From Actinomycetospora lutea (GTDB taxonomy: Bacteria; Actinomycetota; Actinomycetes; Mycobacteriales; Pseudonocardiaceae): a stretch of DNA of 64,000 nucleotides. The notes under the pieces were generated by a model. The model saw nothing but the letters and a program-made list of their open reading frames with translations, had not been told where the DNA came from and ran no database searches. The DNA lies in contig NZ_JAQZAL010000017.1 in the NCBI RefSeq assembly GCF_028737205.1, positions 1 through 64,000 of the forward strand. The letters run 5' to 3'. The translations under genes were made by a program, and so were the position numbers. Shown here piece by piece: positions 35,444 through 43,803 of the stretch (position 1 is the first letter of the stretch; each line of letters begins with the position of its first letter).

Positions 35444-36508
35444 GTGGTCGCGGTGGCCAGTACCCGACGCCGCATCGTCCGGGCGCTGGGCGCGGGTGTC
35501 GTCACCGCGCTCGTGGCGGTACTGCTCGCGACCGGGCTCGCCGCCGCCCCGCCCGCCGCGGCCGACCCCATCGTCCCGCCCGGAGCCTCCGACGCCGTCA
35601 CCGCGCTCGCCGCGGCCAACGCCCGCGCGGCCGACGCCACGGAGGCGTCGCTGGACGCCGAGGAGCAGCTGCGGGTGCGCCGCGGGGAGGCCGACCGCAC
35701 GCGGCGCGACGCCCGGGCGGCCCGCGGGGTCGCCGACTCCGCGCGCGGCGAGCGCGACCGCGCGTTCGTCGACGTCGACCGGATCTCCCGCGCCGCCTAC
35801 CAGGGCGGGCAGCTCGACGCGCTGGCCGCGGTGCTGGGCAGCGAGTCGCCGCAGGCCTACCTCGAGCGCACCACCCTGCTCGACACGATCTCCACCGAGA
35901 ACCGCGCCGTCGTCCAGCGCTTCCTCGACGCCACCGCCGCGGCCGAGTCCGCCGAGCGCGACGCCGAGGCCCGCGCGCTCGACGCCGACCGGTCGGCCTC
36001 CGACGCGGCGCGCACCGCCGAGGACGCGCGGCGCCGCCAGGCCGACGCCGACCGCGAGGTCGCCGCGGCCGAACGCGCCCTGGAGGACGCCTCGCCCGCG
36101 ACGCTGGGCGCGCTGCGCCGCGGGGGCACCACCGACTTCCCCACGAACATCCCGGGCTCGGGGATCGCGATCGAGGCGCTGCGGGTCGCGCTGACCCAGC
36201 AGGGCAAGCCCTACCTGTGGGGCGCCACCGGCCCGAGCACCTACGACTGCTCGGGGCTCGTGCAGTGGGCGTACCGCCAGGTCGGGGTGGGGCTGCCGCG
36301 GGTGAGCCGGCAGCAGGCGCTGGTCGGCATCCCGGTGTCGATGCAGGACGCCCGCCCCGGCGACCTGCTGTTCTTCAACAACCCCGTCACCCACGTCGGG
36401 TTCTACGTCGGCGACGGCAAGTTCCTCGAGGCCCCGCAGTCCGGCGACGTCGTCAAGGTCTCCGACGTCCGCTCCAGCCTCAGCGGCGTCCGGCGCATCG
36501 CGCTCTGA
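35444..36508 (+). CDS. Secreted NlpC/P60 peptidoglycan hydrolase
   Basis: 354 residues, related to Rv2190c. A signal peptide (VRALGAGVVTALVAVLLATG then AAAPPAAADP) is followed by a coiled-coil region (about 45-205) and a C-terminal NlpC/P60 domain. The catalytic Cys269 is in YDCSGLVQWAY and His317 in THVGFYVGDG. It would cut peptide bridges in peptidoglycan and its coiled coil may hold it autoinhibited, as in RipA-like enzymes. GTG 35444 or GTG 35453 are both possible starts; a GAGAGG site precedes. Confidence 0.9.
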   Translation: MVAVASTRRRIVRALGAGVVTALVAVLLATGLAAAPPAAADPIVPPGASDAVTALAAANARAADATEASLDAEEQLRVRRGEADRTRRDARAARGVADSARGERDRAFVDVDRISRAAYQGGQLDALAAVLGSESPQAYLERTTLLDTISTENRAVVQRFLDATAAAESAERDAEARALDADRSASDAARTAEDARRRQADADREVAAAERALEDASPATLGALRRGGTTDFPTNIPGSGIAIEALRVALTQQGKPYLWGATGPSTYDCSGLVQWAYRQVGVGLPRVSRQQALVGIPVSMQDARPGDLLFFNNPVTHVGFYVGDGKFLEAPQSGDVVKVSDVRSSLSGVRRIAL

Positions 36509-36529
36509 GACGCGGTCCGGGACGCCCGA

Positions 36530-36557
36530 TTGACACGGTGGTGGTCCACACCACAGT
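36530..36557 (+). promoter_or_regulatory. TTGACA-N16-CACAGT promoter with internal operator
   Basis: A consensus -35 TTGACA (36530-36535) and a -10 CACAGT (36552-36557) flank the inverted repeat GTGGTG-N5-CACCAC (36538-36554). A regulator bound there would cover the promoter spacer. It serves the alpha/beta hydrolase at 36568. Confidence 0.6.
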
Positions 36558-36567
36558 CTCCGCACCC

Positions 36568-37455
36568 ATGAGCGCCGCGCGAACGATCACCGTCCCCCAC
36601 CTCGGCTCCTCGCACATCGGGTACGCGCTCAGCGAGCCCTTCGACGAGACGCTCCCGACGCTCGTCATGGTCAACTCGTTCACCACGTCGACCGACCTCT
36701 ACGTCCCGCAGTTCCACGACGAGGAGCTCGGCCGGACCGCGAACCTGCTCGCGGTCGAGCCGTACGGCCACGGCAGCACCCGCGCCGGGTACGCCGACTT
36801 CACCTACTGGGACAGCGCCGCCGCCGCGCTGCAGGTGCTCGACGCCCTCGGCATCGAGCGGGCGTTCGTCCTCGGGACCTCGCAGGGCGGCTGGATCGCC
36901 GCCCGGATGGCCCTGCTCGCCCCGGACGTCGTCCAGGGCATCGTCCTGCTGGGCACCTCGATGGACTTCGAGAGCCCGCGCAGCCGCGAGCTCGGGTGCT
37001 GGGACGGCATCGCGTTCCTCTCGCCGGCGATCGAGGCCCTCGCCGAGCCCGTCGGCGACGGCTGGGTGATCCCGGTCGAACTCGTCGACGCGGTGCTCGC
37101 CGAGGGGCTCGGCGCGGAGGTGGACGAGGAGACCCGCTCGTTCTGGCACACCGTCCACCAGCAGAACTACACCGGCGACGCCGGGCGCCGCCGCCTCCGG
37201 ACGTCCTCGATCAACCTGCGGGACCGCGACGGGCTGCACGGCCGCCTCGACGAGATCCGCTGCCCGGTGCTCTGGCTGCACGGCACGGCGGACCCGGTGT
37301 ACTCGGTGCCCAACGCCCAGGACGAGATCGGCCGGTTCACCCGCTCCCCGCACGCCGAGCTGCGGATCGTCGAGGGCGGCCAGCACTTCCTGAGCGCGTC
37401 GCACCCCGAGGTCGTCGACGCGGCGACCGTCGAGTTCATCGGCCGCTGGGTGTAG
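36568..37455 (+). CDS. Alpha/beta hydrolase, enol-lactonase-like
   Basis: 295 residues. Nucleophile Ser105 in GTSQGGW, Asp242 in HGTADPV and His273 in GGQHFLS form the catalytic triad. The overall pattern (VEPYGHGSTRAGYADFTYWD, then LQVLDALGIERAFVLGTSQGG) resembles 3-oxoadipate enol-lactonase and related esterases; the substrate is unknown. It has its own canonical promoter with an operator, unlike most genes nearby. Confidence 0.85.
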   Translation: MSAARTITVPHLGSSHIGYALSEPFDETLPTLVMVNSFTTSTDLYVPQFHDEELGRTANLLAVEPYGHGSTRAGYADFTYWDSAAAALQVLDALGIERAFVLGTSQGGWIAARMALLAPDVVQGIVLLGTSMDFESPRSRELGCWDGIAFLSPAIEALAEPVGDGWVIPVELVDAVLAEGLGAEVDEETRSFWHTVHQQNYTGDAGRRRLRTSSINLRDRDGLHGRLDEIRCPVLWLHGTADPVYSVPNAQDEIGRFTRSPHAELRIVEGGQHFLSASHPEVVDAATVEFIGRWV

Positions 37456-37501
37456 TCCGCCTCCGCGAACGGCCGGTGCCGGCCGTCCGGGGTGCCCGTG
37501 C

Positions 37502-37507
37502 GAGGCT
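37502..37507 (+). promoter_or_regulatory. -10-like GAGGCT, leaderless pimB
   Basis: GAGGCT ends 6 nt before GTG 37514; a weak match at the first position but with the leaderless spacing. Confidence 0.35.
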
Positions 37508-37513
37508 CCGGCG

Positions 37514-38659
37514 GTGGCGCGCACGCTGCTGGTCACCAACGACTTCCCGCCCCGCCCGGGCGGCATCCAGTCCTACCTGCACGCGCTCGCCACGCACCTG
37601 CCGTCCGACGAGCTGGTGGTCCTCGCGTCCACCTGGAAGCGCACCGACGACGCCCGCGACGCGTGCCGGCGCTTCGACGCCGAGCAGCCGTTCGAGGTCC
37701 ACCGCCTGCCGACCACGATGATGCTGCCGACCCCGGACGCGACCCGCCGGGCCGCGGAGCTGGTCCGCGCCCACGGCGCGCGCACCGTGTGGTTCGGCGC
37801 GGCGGCACCCCTGGGCCTCATGGCGCCGGCGCTGCGGCGCGCCGGTGCGGAGCGCGTGCTCGCGAGCACCCACGGCCACGAGGTCGGGTGGTCGATGCTC
37901 CCGGGGAGCCGCCAGCTCCTGGCGCGCATCGGGCACGACAGCGACGTCGTGACGACGGTCAGCAAGTACACGCGCGGGCGGATCGCGCCGGCGCTCGGGC
38001 CCGACGCCGCCCTCGAGCCGCTGCCGTCGGGGATCGACACCGAGCGGTTCCGCCCCGACCCCGGCGGGCGTGCGGAGATCCGGCGCCGCCACGGGCTGGG
38101 GGAGCGGCCGGTGGTGGGGTGCGTGTCCCGCCTGGTGCGCCGCAAGGGCCAGGACGTGCTGATCGGGGCGCTCCCGCGCCTGCGCCGGGCCGTGCCGGGC
38201 GCGGCGCTGCTGATCGCCGGCGACGGGCCCGACCGCGACCGCCTGCGCCGTCTCGCGCGCCGCCACGACGTCGCCGACCACGTGGTGTTCACCGGTCCGA
38301 TGACCCCCGACGAGGTGCCCGCGCACCACGCCGCGGCCGACGTCTCCGCGCTGCCGTGCCGGACGCTGGGCGGGGGCCTCGACGTCGAGGGGCTGGGCAT
38401 CGTGCTGCTCGAGGCCCAGGCGTGCGGCGTGCCGGTGGTCGCCGGCCGGTCGGGCGGCGCGCCCGAGACCGTGCGGCCCGGGGAGACCGGGCGCCTGGTC
38501 GACGGGCGCGCCACCGCCGACGTCGCCGACACCCTCGCCGGCCTCCTCGCCGCGCCCGACACCGCCCGCGCGATGGGCGAGGCGGGCCGGCGCTGGATGC
38601 GCGCCGACTGGACGTGGGACGCCCGCGCCGCCCGCCTGCGCTCCCTCGCCACCGGCTGA
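37514..38659 (+). CDS. pimB: GT4 mannosyltransferase, PimB-like
   Basis: 381-residue GT-B glycosyltransferase. NDFPPRPGGIQSYLHALA at the N terminus, GHEVGWSMLPG, SGIDTERFRPD, VGCVSRLVRRKGQDVLI and the donor-site EX7E motif in EGLGIVLLEAQACG match PimB' (Rv2188c). That enzyme adds the second mannose from GDP-mannose to phosphatidylinositol mannoside on the cytoplasmic face. It ends before a shared terminator. Confidence 0.9.
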   Translation: MARTLLVTNDFPPRPGGIQSYLHALATHLPSDELVVLASTWKRTDDARDACRRFDAEQPFEVHRLPTTMMLPTPDATRRAAELVRAHGARTVWFGAAAPLGLMAPALRRAGAERVLASTHGHEVGWSMLPGSRQLLARIGHDSDVVTTVSKYTRGRIAPALGPDAALEPLPSGIDTERFRPDPGGRAEIRRRHGLGERPVVGCVSRLVRRKGQDVLIGALPRLRRAVPGAALLIAGDGPDRDRLRRLARRHDVADHVVFTGPMTPDEVPAHHAAADVSALPCRTLGGGLDVEGLGIVLLEAQACGVPVVAGRSGGAPETVRPGETGRLVDGRATADVADTLAGLLAAPDTARAMGEAGRRWMRADWTWDARAARLRSLATG

Positions 38660-38670
38660 GCCGCCGGACG

Positions 38671-38698
38671 CACCCGGGCGAGTGCCCTCGCCCGGGTG
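38671..38698. terminator. Bidirectional terminator pimB / fadD15
   Basis: 12-bp perfect stem CACCCGGGCGAG/CTCGCCCGGGTG with a TGCC loop between convergent stops. Confidence 0.8.
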
Positions 38699-38703
38699 GT
38701 CGG

Positions 38704-40497
38704 TCAGCGCTGGTAGACGGCCTCGATGTCGTCGGCGCGCTTCTCGGCGATGACGTTGCGCTTGAGCTTCATCGTCGGCGTGAGCTCGCCGCTCTCCTCG
38801 GTGAAGTCGGTGCCGAGGATGCGCCACTGGCGGATCGCCTCGGCGCGCGAGACGGCCCGGTTCGCGTCGTCGATCGCGGCCGAGATCTCCGACTGGATGT
38901 CCGGGTCGTCGGCGAGGGCGGCCGGGTCGGAGGAGTCCTTGCCGTGCTCGGTGCTCCAGCCCGGCAGGGCCTCGGCGTCGAGGGTGATCAGCGCGCCGAT
39001 GTAGGGGCGGTTGTCGCCGACCACGAGCGCCTGGCTGACGAGGCGGTGGGCGCGCACCCGGTCCTCGAGCACCGCGGGGGCGACGTTCTTGCCGCCGGCG
39101 GTGACGATCAGCTCCTTCTTGCGCCCCGTGATCGAGAGGTAGCCGTCCTCGTCGAGGCTGCCGAGGTCGCCGGTGTGGAACCAGCCGTCGACGATCGACG
39201 AGGCCGTCGCCTCCGCGTTGTTCCAGTAGCCGCGGAACACCACGTCGCCCTTGGCGAGGACCTCGCCGTCCTCGGCGATGCCGATCGTGATGCCGGGGAT
39301 GGCCTTGCCGACGGTGCCGACCTTGATCGCCCCGTTGGGGTTCGCCGTGATCGCCGCGCTGGTCTCGGTCAGGCCGTAGCCCTCGTGGATCGGGACGCCG
39401 ACGCCGCGGAAGAAGTGTCCGATGCGGGCGCCGAGCGCGGAGCCGCCGGAGACCGCGCCGATCACCTTGCCGCCGAGCGCGGCGCGGAGCTTGCCGTACA
39501 CGAGCTTGTCGAACAGCGCGTGCTGCAGCCGCAGGGCGATGCCGGGCCCGCCGTCGTCGAGCGACTTCGAGTAGTTGACCGCGGTGGTCTCGGCGATGTC
39601 GAAGATCCGGCCCTTGCCCTCGCTGTGGGCCTTGGCCTTCGCGCCGTTGTAGACCTTCTCGAACACGCGCGGCACCGAGAGCAGGAAGTCCGGCTGGAAG
39701 CGCGGCAGCTCGGCGGTCAGCTTCTTCGTGTCGGCGAAGTGGCCGATCGTGTAGCGGTACTCCTGGGCGGCGCACTGGATGACGCGGGCGAAGATGTGCG
39801 CCAGCGGCAGGAACAGCAGCGTGCTGTTGCCGGGCTGCATGAGGTCGCCGAACGTGTCGGCGACGGCGCGGACCTCGAACAGCAGGTTGCGGTGGGTGAT
39901 CTCGCAGCCCTTGGGGCGCCCGGTGGTGCCCGAGGTGTAGATGAGGGTCGCGAGGTCGTCGGCGTGCACCGCGGTGCGCCGCTCCTCGAGCGTCGCGTCG
40001 TCCACCCCGGCGCCGCCCTCGCGCAGCTCGTCGATCGCGCCGGCGCTGCCCTCGATCTGCCACACGTACGCGAGCTCGGGGAGCTTCTCGCGCAGCGCCT
40101 CGACGATGCCGCGGTGCTCGTCGGACTCGATGACCACGCCGCGCGCGCCCGAGTCGGAGAGGCACCACTCGACCTGGTCGGACGAGGACGTCTCGTAGAT
40201 CGGCAGCGTGACGGCGCCCGCGGCCCAGAGCGCGTAGTCCACGAGCGTCCACTCGTAGCGGGTCTTCGAGATCAGCCCCACCCGGTCGCCGGGCTGCAGG
40301 CCGGCGGCGATGAAGCCCTTGGCCACGGCGGCGACCTCGTCGCGGAAGGCCGCGAACGTGACGGGCTGCCACGCGTCCTGGGCCAGGCGCCGGTAGGCGA
40401 CGTCGCCGCCGTGCGCCTCGGCGTTGGCCCACGGCGCGGACGTGAGGTTGTCGTCGTCGGCGACCTTGCCGACAGCCGGCTCCGTGTACTGCTGCAT
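38704..40497 (-). CDS. fadD15: Long-chain fatty-acid-CoA ligase
   Basis: 597 residues, close to Rv2187. The AMP-binding core shows LIYTSGTTGRPKGCEITHRN, GYGLTETSAAITANPNG, FHTGDLGSLDEDGYLSITGR and the C-terminal LIVTAGGKNVAP. It activates fatty acids to acyl-CoA with ATP. ATG 40497 follows GAGAGG. A -10-like TATGGT on the minus strand lies about 40 nt upstream (40536-40541). Confidence 0.93.
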   Translation of the reverse strand: MQQYTEPAVGKVADDDNLTSAPWANAEAHGGDVAYRRLAQDAWQPVTFAAFRDEVAAVAKGFIAAGLQPGDRVGLISKTRYEWTLVDYALWAAGAVTLPIYETSSSDQVEWCLSDSGARGVVIESDEHRGIVEALREKLPELAYVWQIEGSAGAIDELREGGAGVDDATLEERRTAVHADDLATLIYTSGTTGRPKGCEITHRNLLFEVRAVADTFGDLMQPGNSTLLFLPLAHIFARVIQCAAQEYRYTIGHFADTKKLTAELPRFQPDFLLSVPRVFEKVYNGAKAKAHSEGKGRIFDIAETTAVNYSKSLDDGGPGIALRLQHALFDKLVYGKLRAALGGKVIGAVSGGSALGARIGHFFRGVGVPIHEGYGLTETSAAITANPNGAIKVGTVGKAIPGITIGIAEDGEVLAKGDVVFRGYWNNAEATASSIVDGWFHTGDLGSLDEDGYLSITGRKKELIVTAGGKNVAPAVLEDRVRAHRLVSQALVVGDNRPYIGALITLDAEALPGWSTEHGKDSSDPAALADDPDIQSEISAAIDDANRAVSRAEAIRQWRILGTDFTEESGELTPTMKLKRNVIAEKRADDIEAVYQR

Positions 40498-40627
40498 CTG
40501 TCACCTCTCCGCCGCGCCTCACTGCGTCGGCTGTGACCATAGTCGCGGGGACTACCTCCGGGTAGCCGGACAATCCGCCCAACGGCGGCGCCGGCACGGG
40601 ACCGGTCGAGCCTGTCAGGCTGGGTGT

Positions 40628-41023
40628 GTGGCGACCGTCGACGTGGTGGACGAGACCTTCCTCGCCGTGCCGCCCGGGCGGCTGGCGCCCGAGTTCGCCG
40701 ACCCGGGGGCGTGGCGCCGGCTCTGGCCGGACCTGGAGCTGCGGGTCTTCGCCGACCGCGGTGAGAAGGGCGTGCGCTGGAGCGTCGTCGGCGACGCGTG
40801 GCGGGGCAGCATGGAGGTCTGGCTCGAGGCCGTCGGGGACGGCACGGTGCTGCACTGGTTCCTGCGCGTCGACCCGGTCGGCGAGGCGCTGCCGCGGCGC
40901 GCCGCGACGCGGGAGGCCGTGCGGCGCCAGCGGGCGGCGAAGGCGCTGGCGTTCGGGCTCAAGGACCGGCTCGAGGCGGGCCGCCCGCCGGGCGTGCCGC
41001 CCGCGCAGTGGCACCGGTCCTGA
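40628..41023 (+). CDS. Rv2186c-like SRPBCC-type small protein
   Basis: 131 residues; by position and size the counterpart of Rv2186c. The pattern VDVVDETFLAVPPGRLAPEF, then WRRLWPDLELRVFADRGEKG and VLHWFLRVDP resembles a START/SRPBCC fold that holds a hydrophobic ligand. The tail is basic. GTG 40628 has a weak -10 (CAGGCT at 40616-40621) at leaderless distance. It starts a row of lipid-related genes on this strand. Confidence 0.75.
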   Translation: MATVDVVDETFLAVPPGRLAPEFADPGAWRRLWPDLELRVFADRGEKGVRWSVVGDAWRGSMEVWLEAVGDGTVLHWFLRVDPVGEALPRRAATREAVRRQRAAKALAFGLKDRLEAGRPPGVPPAQWHRS

Positions 41024-41117
41024 GGGCCCGCTCACCTCGCCGCCGCCGGGTGGGAGCCCGATCACGCGCCGTCGCTCGTGGTCGCACCGGGCGTGCCCGC
41101 CCCGTCGGGCGCGGCGG

Positions 41118-41123
41118 TAACCT
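41118..41123 (+). promoter_or_regulatory. -10 element TAACCT, leaderless SRPBCC-ArsA-like operon
   Basis: TAACCT ends 8 nt before ATG 41132 without a ribosome site. Confidence 0.5.
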
Positions 41124-41131
41124 CTCGCGCC

Positions 41132-41560
41132 ATGGCCGACGAGTCGACCCAATCCATCACGATCGCGGCGCCGGCCTCCGACGTGCTCGGGGTCATCGCC
41201 GACTTCGAGGCCTACCCCGAGTGGGCGGACTCGATCACGTCGGCGACGGTGCTGACGCACGACGACGAGGGGCGTCCCGAGCAGGTCCGGTTCAACCTGG
41301 ACGCCGGACCGATCAAGGACACCTACGTGCTGGCCTACGACTGGGTGGACGACGGCGTCACCTGGGACCTCGTGTCCGGGCAGATGCAGCGCTCGCAGCG
41401 GGGCCGCTACCGGGTCGCCGACGGCGGCGACAGCACCGAGGTGACGTACACCCTCTCGGTGGATCTCGCTGTGCCGCTGCCCGGCCTCCTCAAGCGGCGG
41501 GCCGAGAAGCGCATCATGGACCAGGCGCTGACCGGGCTGAAGCGTCGCGTGGAGGGCTGA
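41132..41560 (+). CDS. SRPBCC (polyketide cyclase/START-like) protein
   Basis: 142 residues, counterpart of Rv2185c. SITIAAPASDVLGVIADFEA, YPEWADSITSATVL, VLAYDWVDDGVTWDLVSGQ and VTYTLSVDLAVPLPGLLKRR span the hydrophobic-pocket fold. The ligand is unknown; a lipid is likely from the neighbours. The stop touches the next start with no gap. Confidence 0.88.
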   Translation: MADESTQSITIAAPASDVLGVIADFEAYPEWADSITSATVLTHDDEGRPEQVRFNLDAGPIKDTYVLAYDWVDDGVTWDLVSGQMQRSQRGRYRVADGGDSTEVTYTLSVDLAVPLPGLLKRRAEKRIMDQALTGLKRRVEG

Positions 41561-42793
41561 GTGCGGGTCCTGCTGTTCACCGGCAAGGGCGGGGTCGGGA
41601 AGACGACCACGGCGGCCGCGACGGCCGTGGCGCTCGCGCGCGGCGGGCGCAAGGTGCTCGCCCTCTCGGCCGACCCCGCGCACTCGCTGGGTGACGCGCT
41701 CGCCACCCGCCTCGACGGCAGCCCCCGCGAGATCGCCCCCGAGCTCTACCCCGGGCTCTTCGCCGCCCACATCGACACCCGCGCGCTCGTCGACGACGCG
41801 TGGGAGCCGCTGCGCACGCAGCTGCGCACGCTGCTCGCGGGCGCGGGCGTCGACGAGATGGTCGCCGACGAGCTGACCGTGCTGCCCGGCGTCGAGGAGC
41901 TGCTCGCCCTCGAGGACGTGCGCCGCGCGACGATCGACGGGCCCTGGGAGGTCGTCGTCGTCGACTGCGGGCCGACCGCCGAGACCCTGCGCCTGCTGGC
42001 CCTGCCCGACGCCCTGGGCACCTACCTCGAGCGGCTCTTCCCGACCCACCGGCGCGCCGTGCGCGGCGTGCTGGCCGGTCTCGCCGGCAGCAGCACCACG
42101 GTCGCGAAGTGGGACGCCGCCGCGGCGTCGCTGTCGCGGCTCGCCGAGCAGCTCGCGGGCCTGCGTGACCTCCTCGCCGACCACCGCACGACGACGATCC
42201 GGCTCGTGCTGACCCCGGAGCGGGTCGTGGCGGCCGAGACGCGCCGCACCCTGACCGCCCTGGCGCTGCACGGGCTGCATGTCGACGGGATGGTCGCGAA
42301 CCGGCTGGTGCCCGACGCCGGCAAGGGTCGCGGCGAGGCCGCGGCCTGGGTGCGTGCCCGGCGCGAGGACCAGGAGGCCGTGCTGGCCGACCTCGCCGGC
42401 GCGGGCGGCGACGTCCCGGTCCGGCGGGTGCCGCACAGCGCGGGCGAGCCGGTCGGCGTCGACGCGCTCGCCGAGCTCGCCGACACCCTCTACGGCGACG
42501 ACGACCCGCTCGACGGCCCCGACGGCCGCGCGCTCGTCGCCGTGCGCCGCACCGCCGGGGTCGGGACGGCCCCGGACAGCGAGTTCGTGCTCGACCTGCA
42601 CGTCGCGGGCATCGGCGACGCCGACGTCGACCTGGCGCGGATCGGCGACGAGCTCGCCGTCACCGTCGACGGCCGCCGCCGGGCGGTCGCGCTGCCGCCG
42701 GTGCTGCGCCGCTGCGAGGTCACCGGCGCCGACCTGGACGACGACCTGCTGTCGGTGGTCTTCCGCCCGGACCCCGCGGTGTGGATGCGGTGA
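41561..42793 (+). CDS. ArsA/GET3-like ATPase
   Basis: 410 residues, counterpart of Rv2184c. The Walker A loop TGKGGVGKTTT (7-17) is the deviant P-loop of the ArsA/MinD class; ALSADPAHSLGDAL and VVVVDCGPTAETLRLL are the switch and Walker B regions. A C-terminal beta-rich domain resembles a small heat-shock-like fold found in actinobacterial ArsA-like proteins. Arsenite binding cysteines are not seen, so an arsenic role is unlikely. GTG adjoins the upstream stop. Confidence 0.88.
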   Translation: MRVLLFTGKGGVGKTTTAAATAVALARGGRKVLALSADPAHSLGDALATRLDGSPREIAPELYPGLFAAHIDTRALVDDAWEPLRTQLRTLLAGAGVDEMVADELTVLPGVEELLALEDVRRATIDGPWEVVVVDCGPTAETLRLLALPDALGTYLERLFPTHRRAVRGVLAGLAGSSTTVAKWDAAAASLSRLAEQLAGLRDLLADHRTTTIRLVLTPERVVAAETRRTLTALALHGLHVDGMVANRLVPDAGKGRGEAAAWVRARREDQEAVLADLAGAGGDVPVRRVPHSAGEPVGVDALAELADTLYGDDDPLDGPDGRALVAVRRTAGVGTAPDSEFVLDLHVAGIGDADVDLARIGDELAVTVDGRRRAVALPPVLRRCEVTGADLDDDLLSVVFRPDPAVWMR

Positions 42794-43803
42794 ACACGCC
42801 GGGCGGAGGGGCGGGGGACGCCGGGCGCGCCGCGCAGGAGCGCCTGACCGAGGAGGCCCGCGCGACGGCGTCGGCCCTGATCGACTGGCTCTCCACCCGC
42901 GTCGAGACGGCATCGGCGGGGTCGCACAGGACGCACGGCGCGCCCGGGTCCCCGGGCCCGACCCGGACCGGACGGGCGCGGCTCGGCATGCGGCCGCCGC
43001 AGAGCCCCGGACCGTGCTCGTGGTGCCCGGTCTGCGCGCTCGTCGCGGCGCTGCGGGGCGAGCAGCCGGAGCTGACCGCCCGCCTCGCCGAGCAGGCCTC
43101 GGGACTGATGATGCTGCTGAGGCTGATGGTGCAGACCCACCAGGACCCCGCGCACGGCCACCACGCCCACACCACGCCCGCGCCACCGGCTCCGCCCGCG
43201 CCGCCCCCGCCGCCCACGCCGCCGGCGTCCGGCGAGGGCCCGCCCGCGGGCTGGCCGGCCGAGTGGGGCGCGTGGGACGGGTGGGGCGCGACGCCGCCGC
43301 GCCCCGAGACCGGCGCCGGCGTGCCCGCGGGCGGCGACGCGCCGGCCGGGGCCCCCGACGCCCCCGCGGCGCCCCGCGCGTCGGCGCGCTCCCGCCGACC
43401 CGGCGCTCGCGGCGACGATCGCGGCCGACAGCAGGGCCCCGCGGGTGGACCGGCGGGCCGGCGGGTGCCGGTCCGCCGGGCATCGCCCCGCTCCGCGGCC
43501 TTCCGCGACGCGGGGGGCGGGACCGGGACCTCGGCGACCGTGCCGCCCGCCACGGACGGGGCGACGGACGGGGCGACGACCGGGCCGGACGCGGCCGGGA
43601 CGGTCCCGGCGAGCCCGGCGGCCACGACGACCCCTCCCACGACGACCCCGACCACGCCGGACGCGGCCGGGGCGTCCCCGAGCAGCGGCGCGGCGCGGCC
43701 GTCGGTGCAGCGGATCGCGATCCGCCGCCCCGAGCGCGAGGGCCGGCGCGCGTCGGGCCAGGACCGTTCCCCGGGCCCGCCCGACGGTCACGCGTCGTGC
43801 TGA
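42790..43803 (+). CDS. DUF5304-like protein with long disordered tail
   Basis: 337 residues. The first 110 carry the conserved part: ARATASALIDWLSTRVE and CSWCPVCALVAALRGEQPEL, with a CxxCxxC-like cluster, as in Rv2183c. The remaining two thirds are Pro/Ala/Thr/Arg-rich low complexity and look disordered. GTG 42790 overlaps the ATPase stop (GTGA), although GTG 42781 is also open. The 3' end overlaps the ROK gene by 7 nt, so the tail really is translated in this frame. Confidence 0.75.
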   Translation: MNTPGGGAGDAGRAAQERLTEEARATASALIDWLSTRVETASAGSHRTHGAPGSPGPTRTGRARLGMRPPQSPGPCSWCPVCALVAALRGEQPELTARLAEQASGLMMLLRLMVQTHQDPAHGHHAHTTPAPPAPPAPPPPPTPPASGEGPPAGWPAEWGAWDGWGATPPRPETGAGVPAGGDAPAGAPDAPAAPRASARSRRPGARGDDRGRQQGPAGGPAGRRVPVRRASPRSAAFRDAGGGTGTSATVPPATDGATDGATTGPDAAGTVPASPAATTTPPTTTPTTPDAAGASPSSGAARPSVQRIAIRRPEREGRRASGQDRSPGPPDGHASC

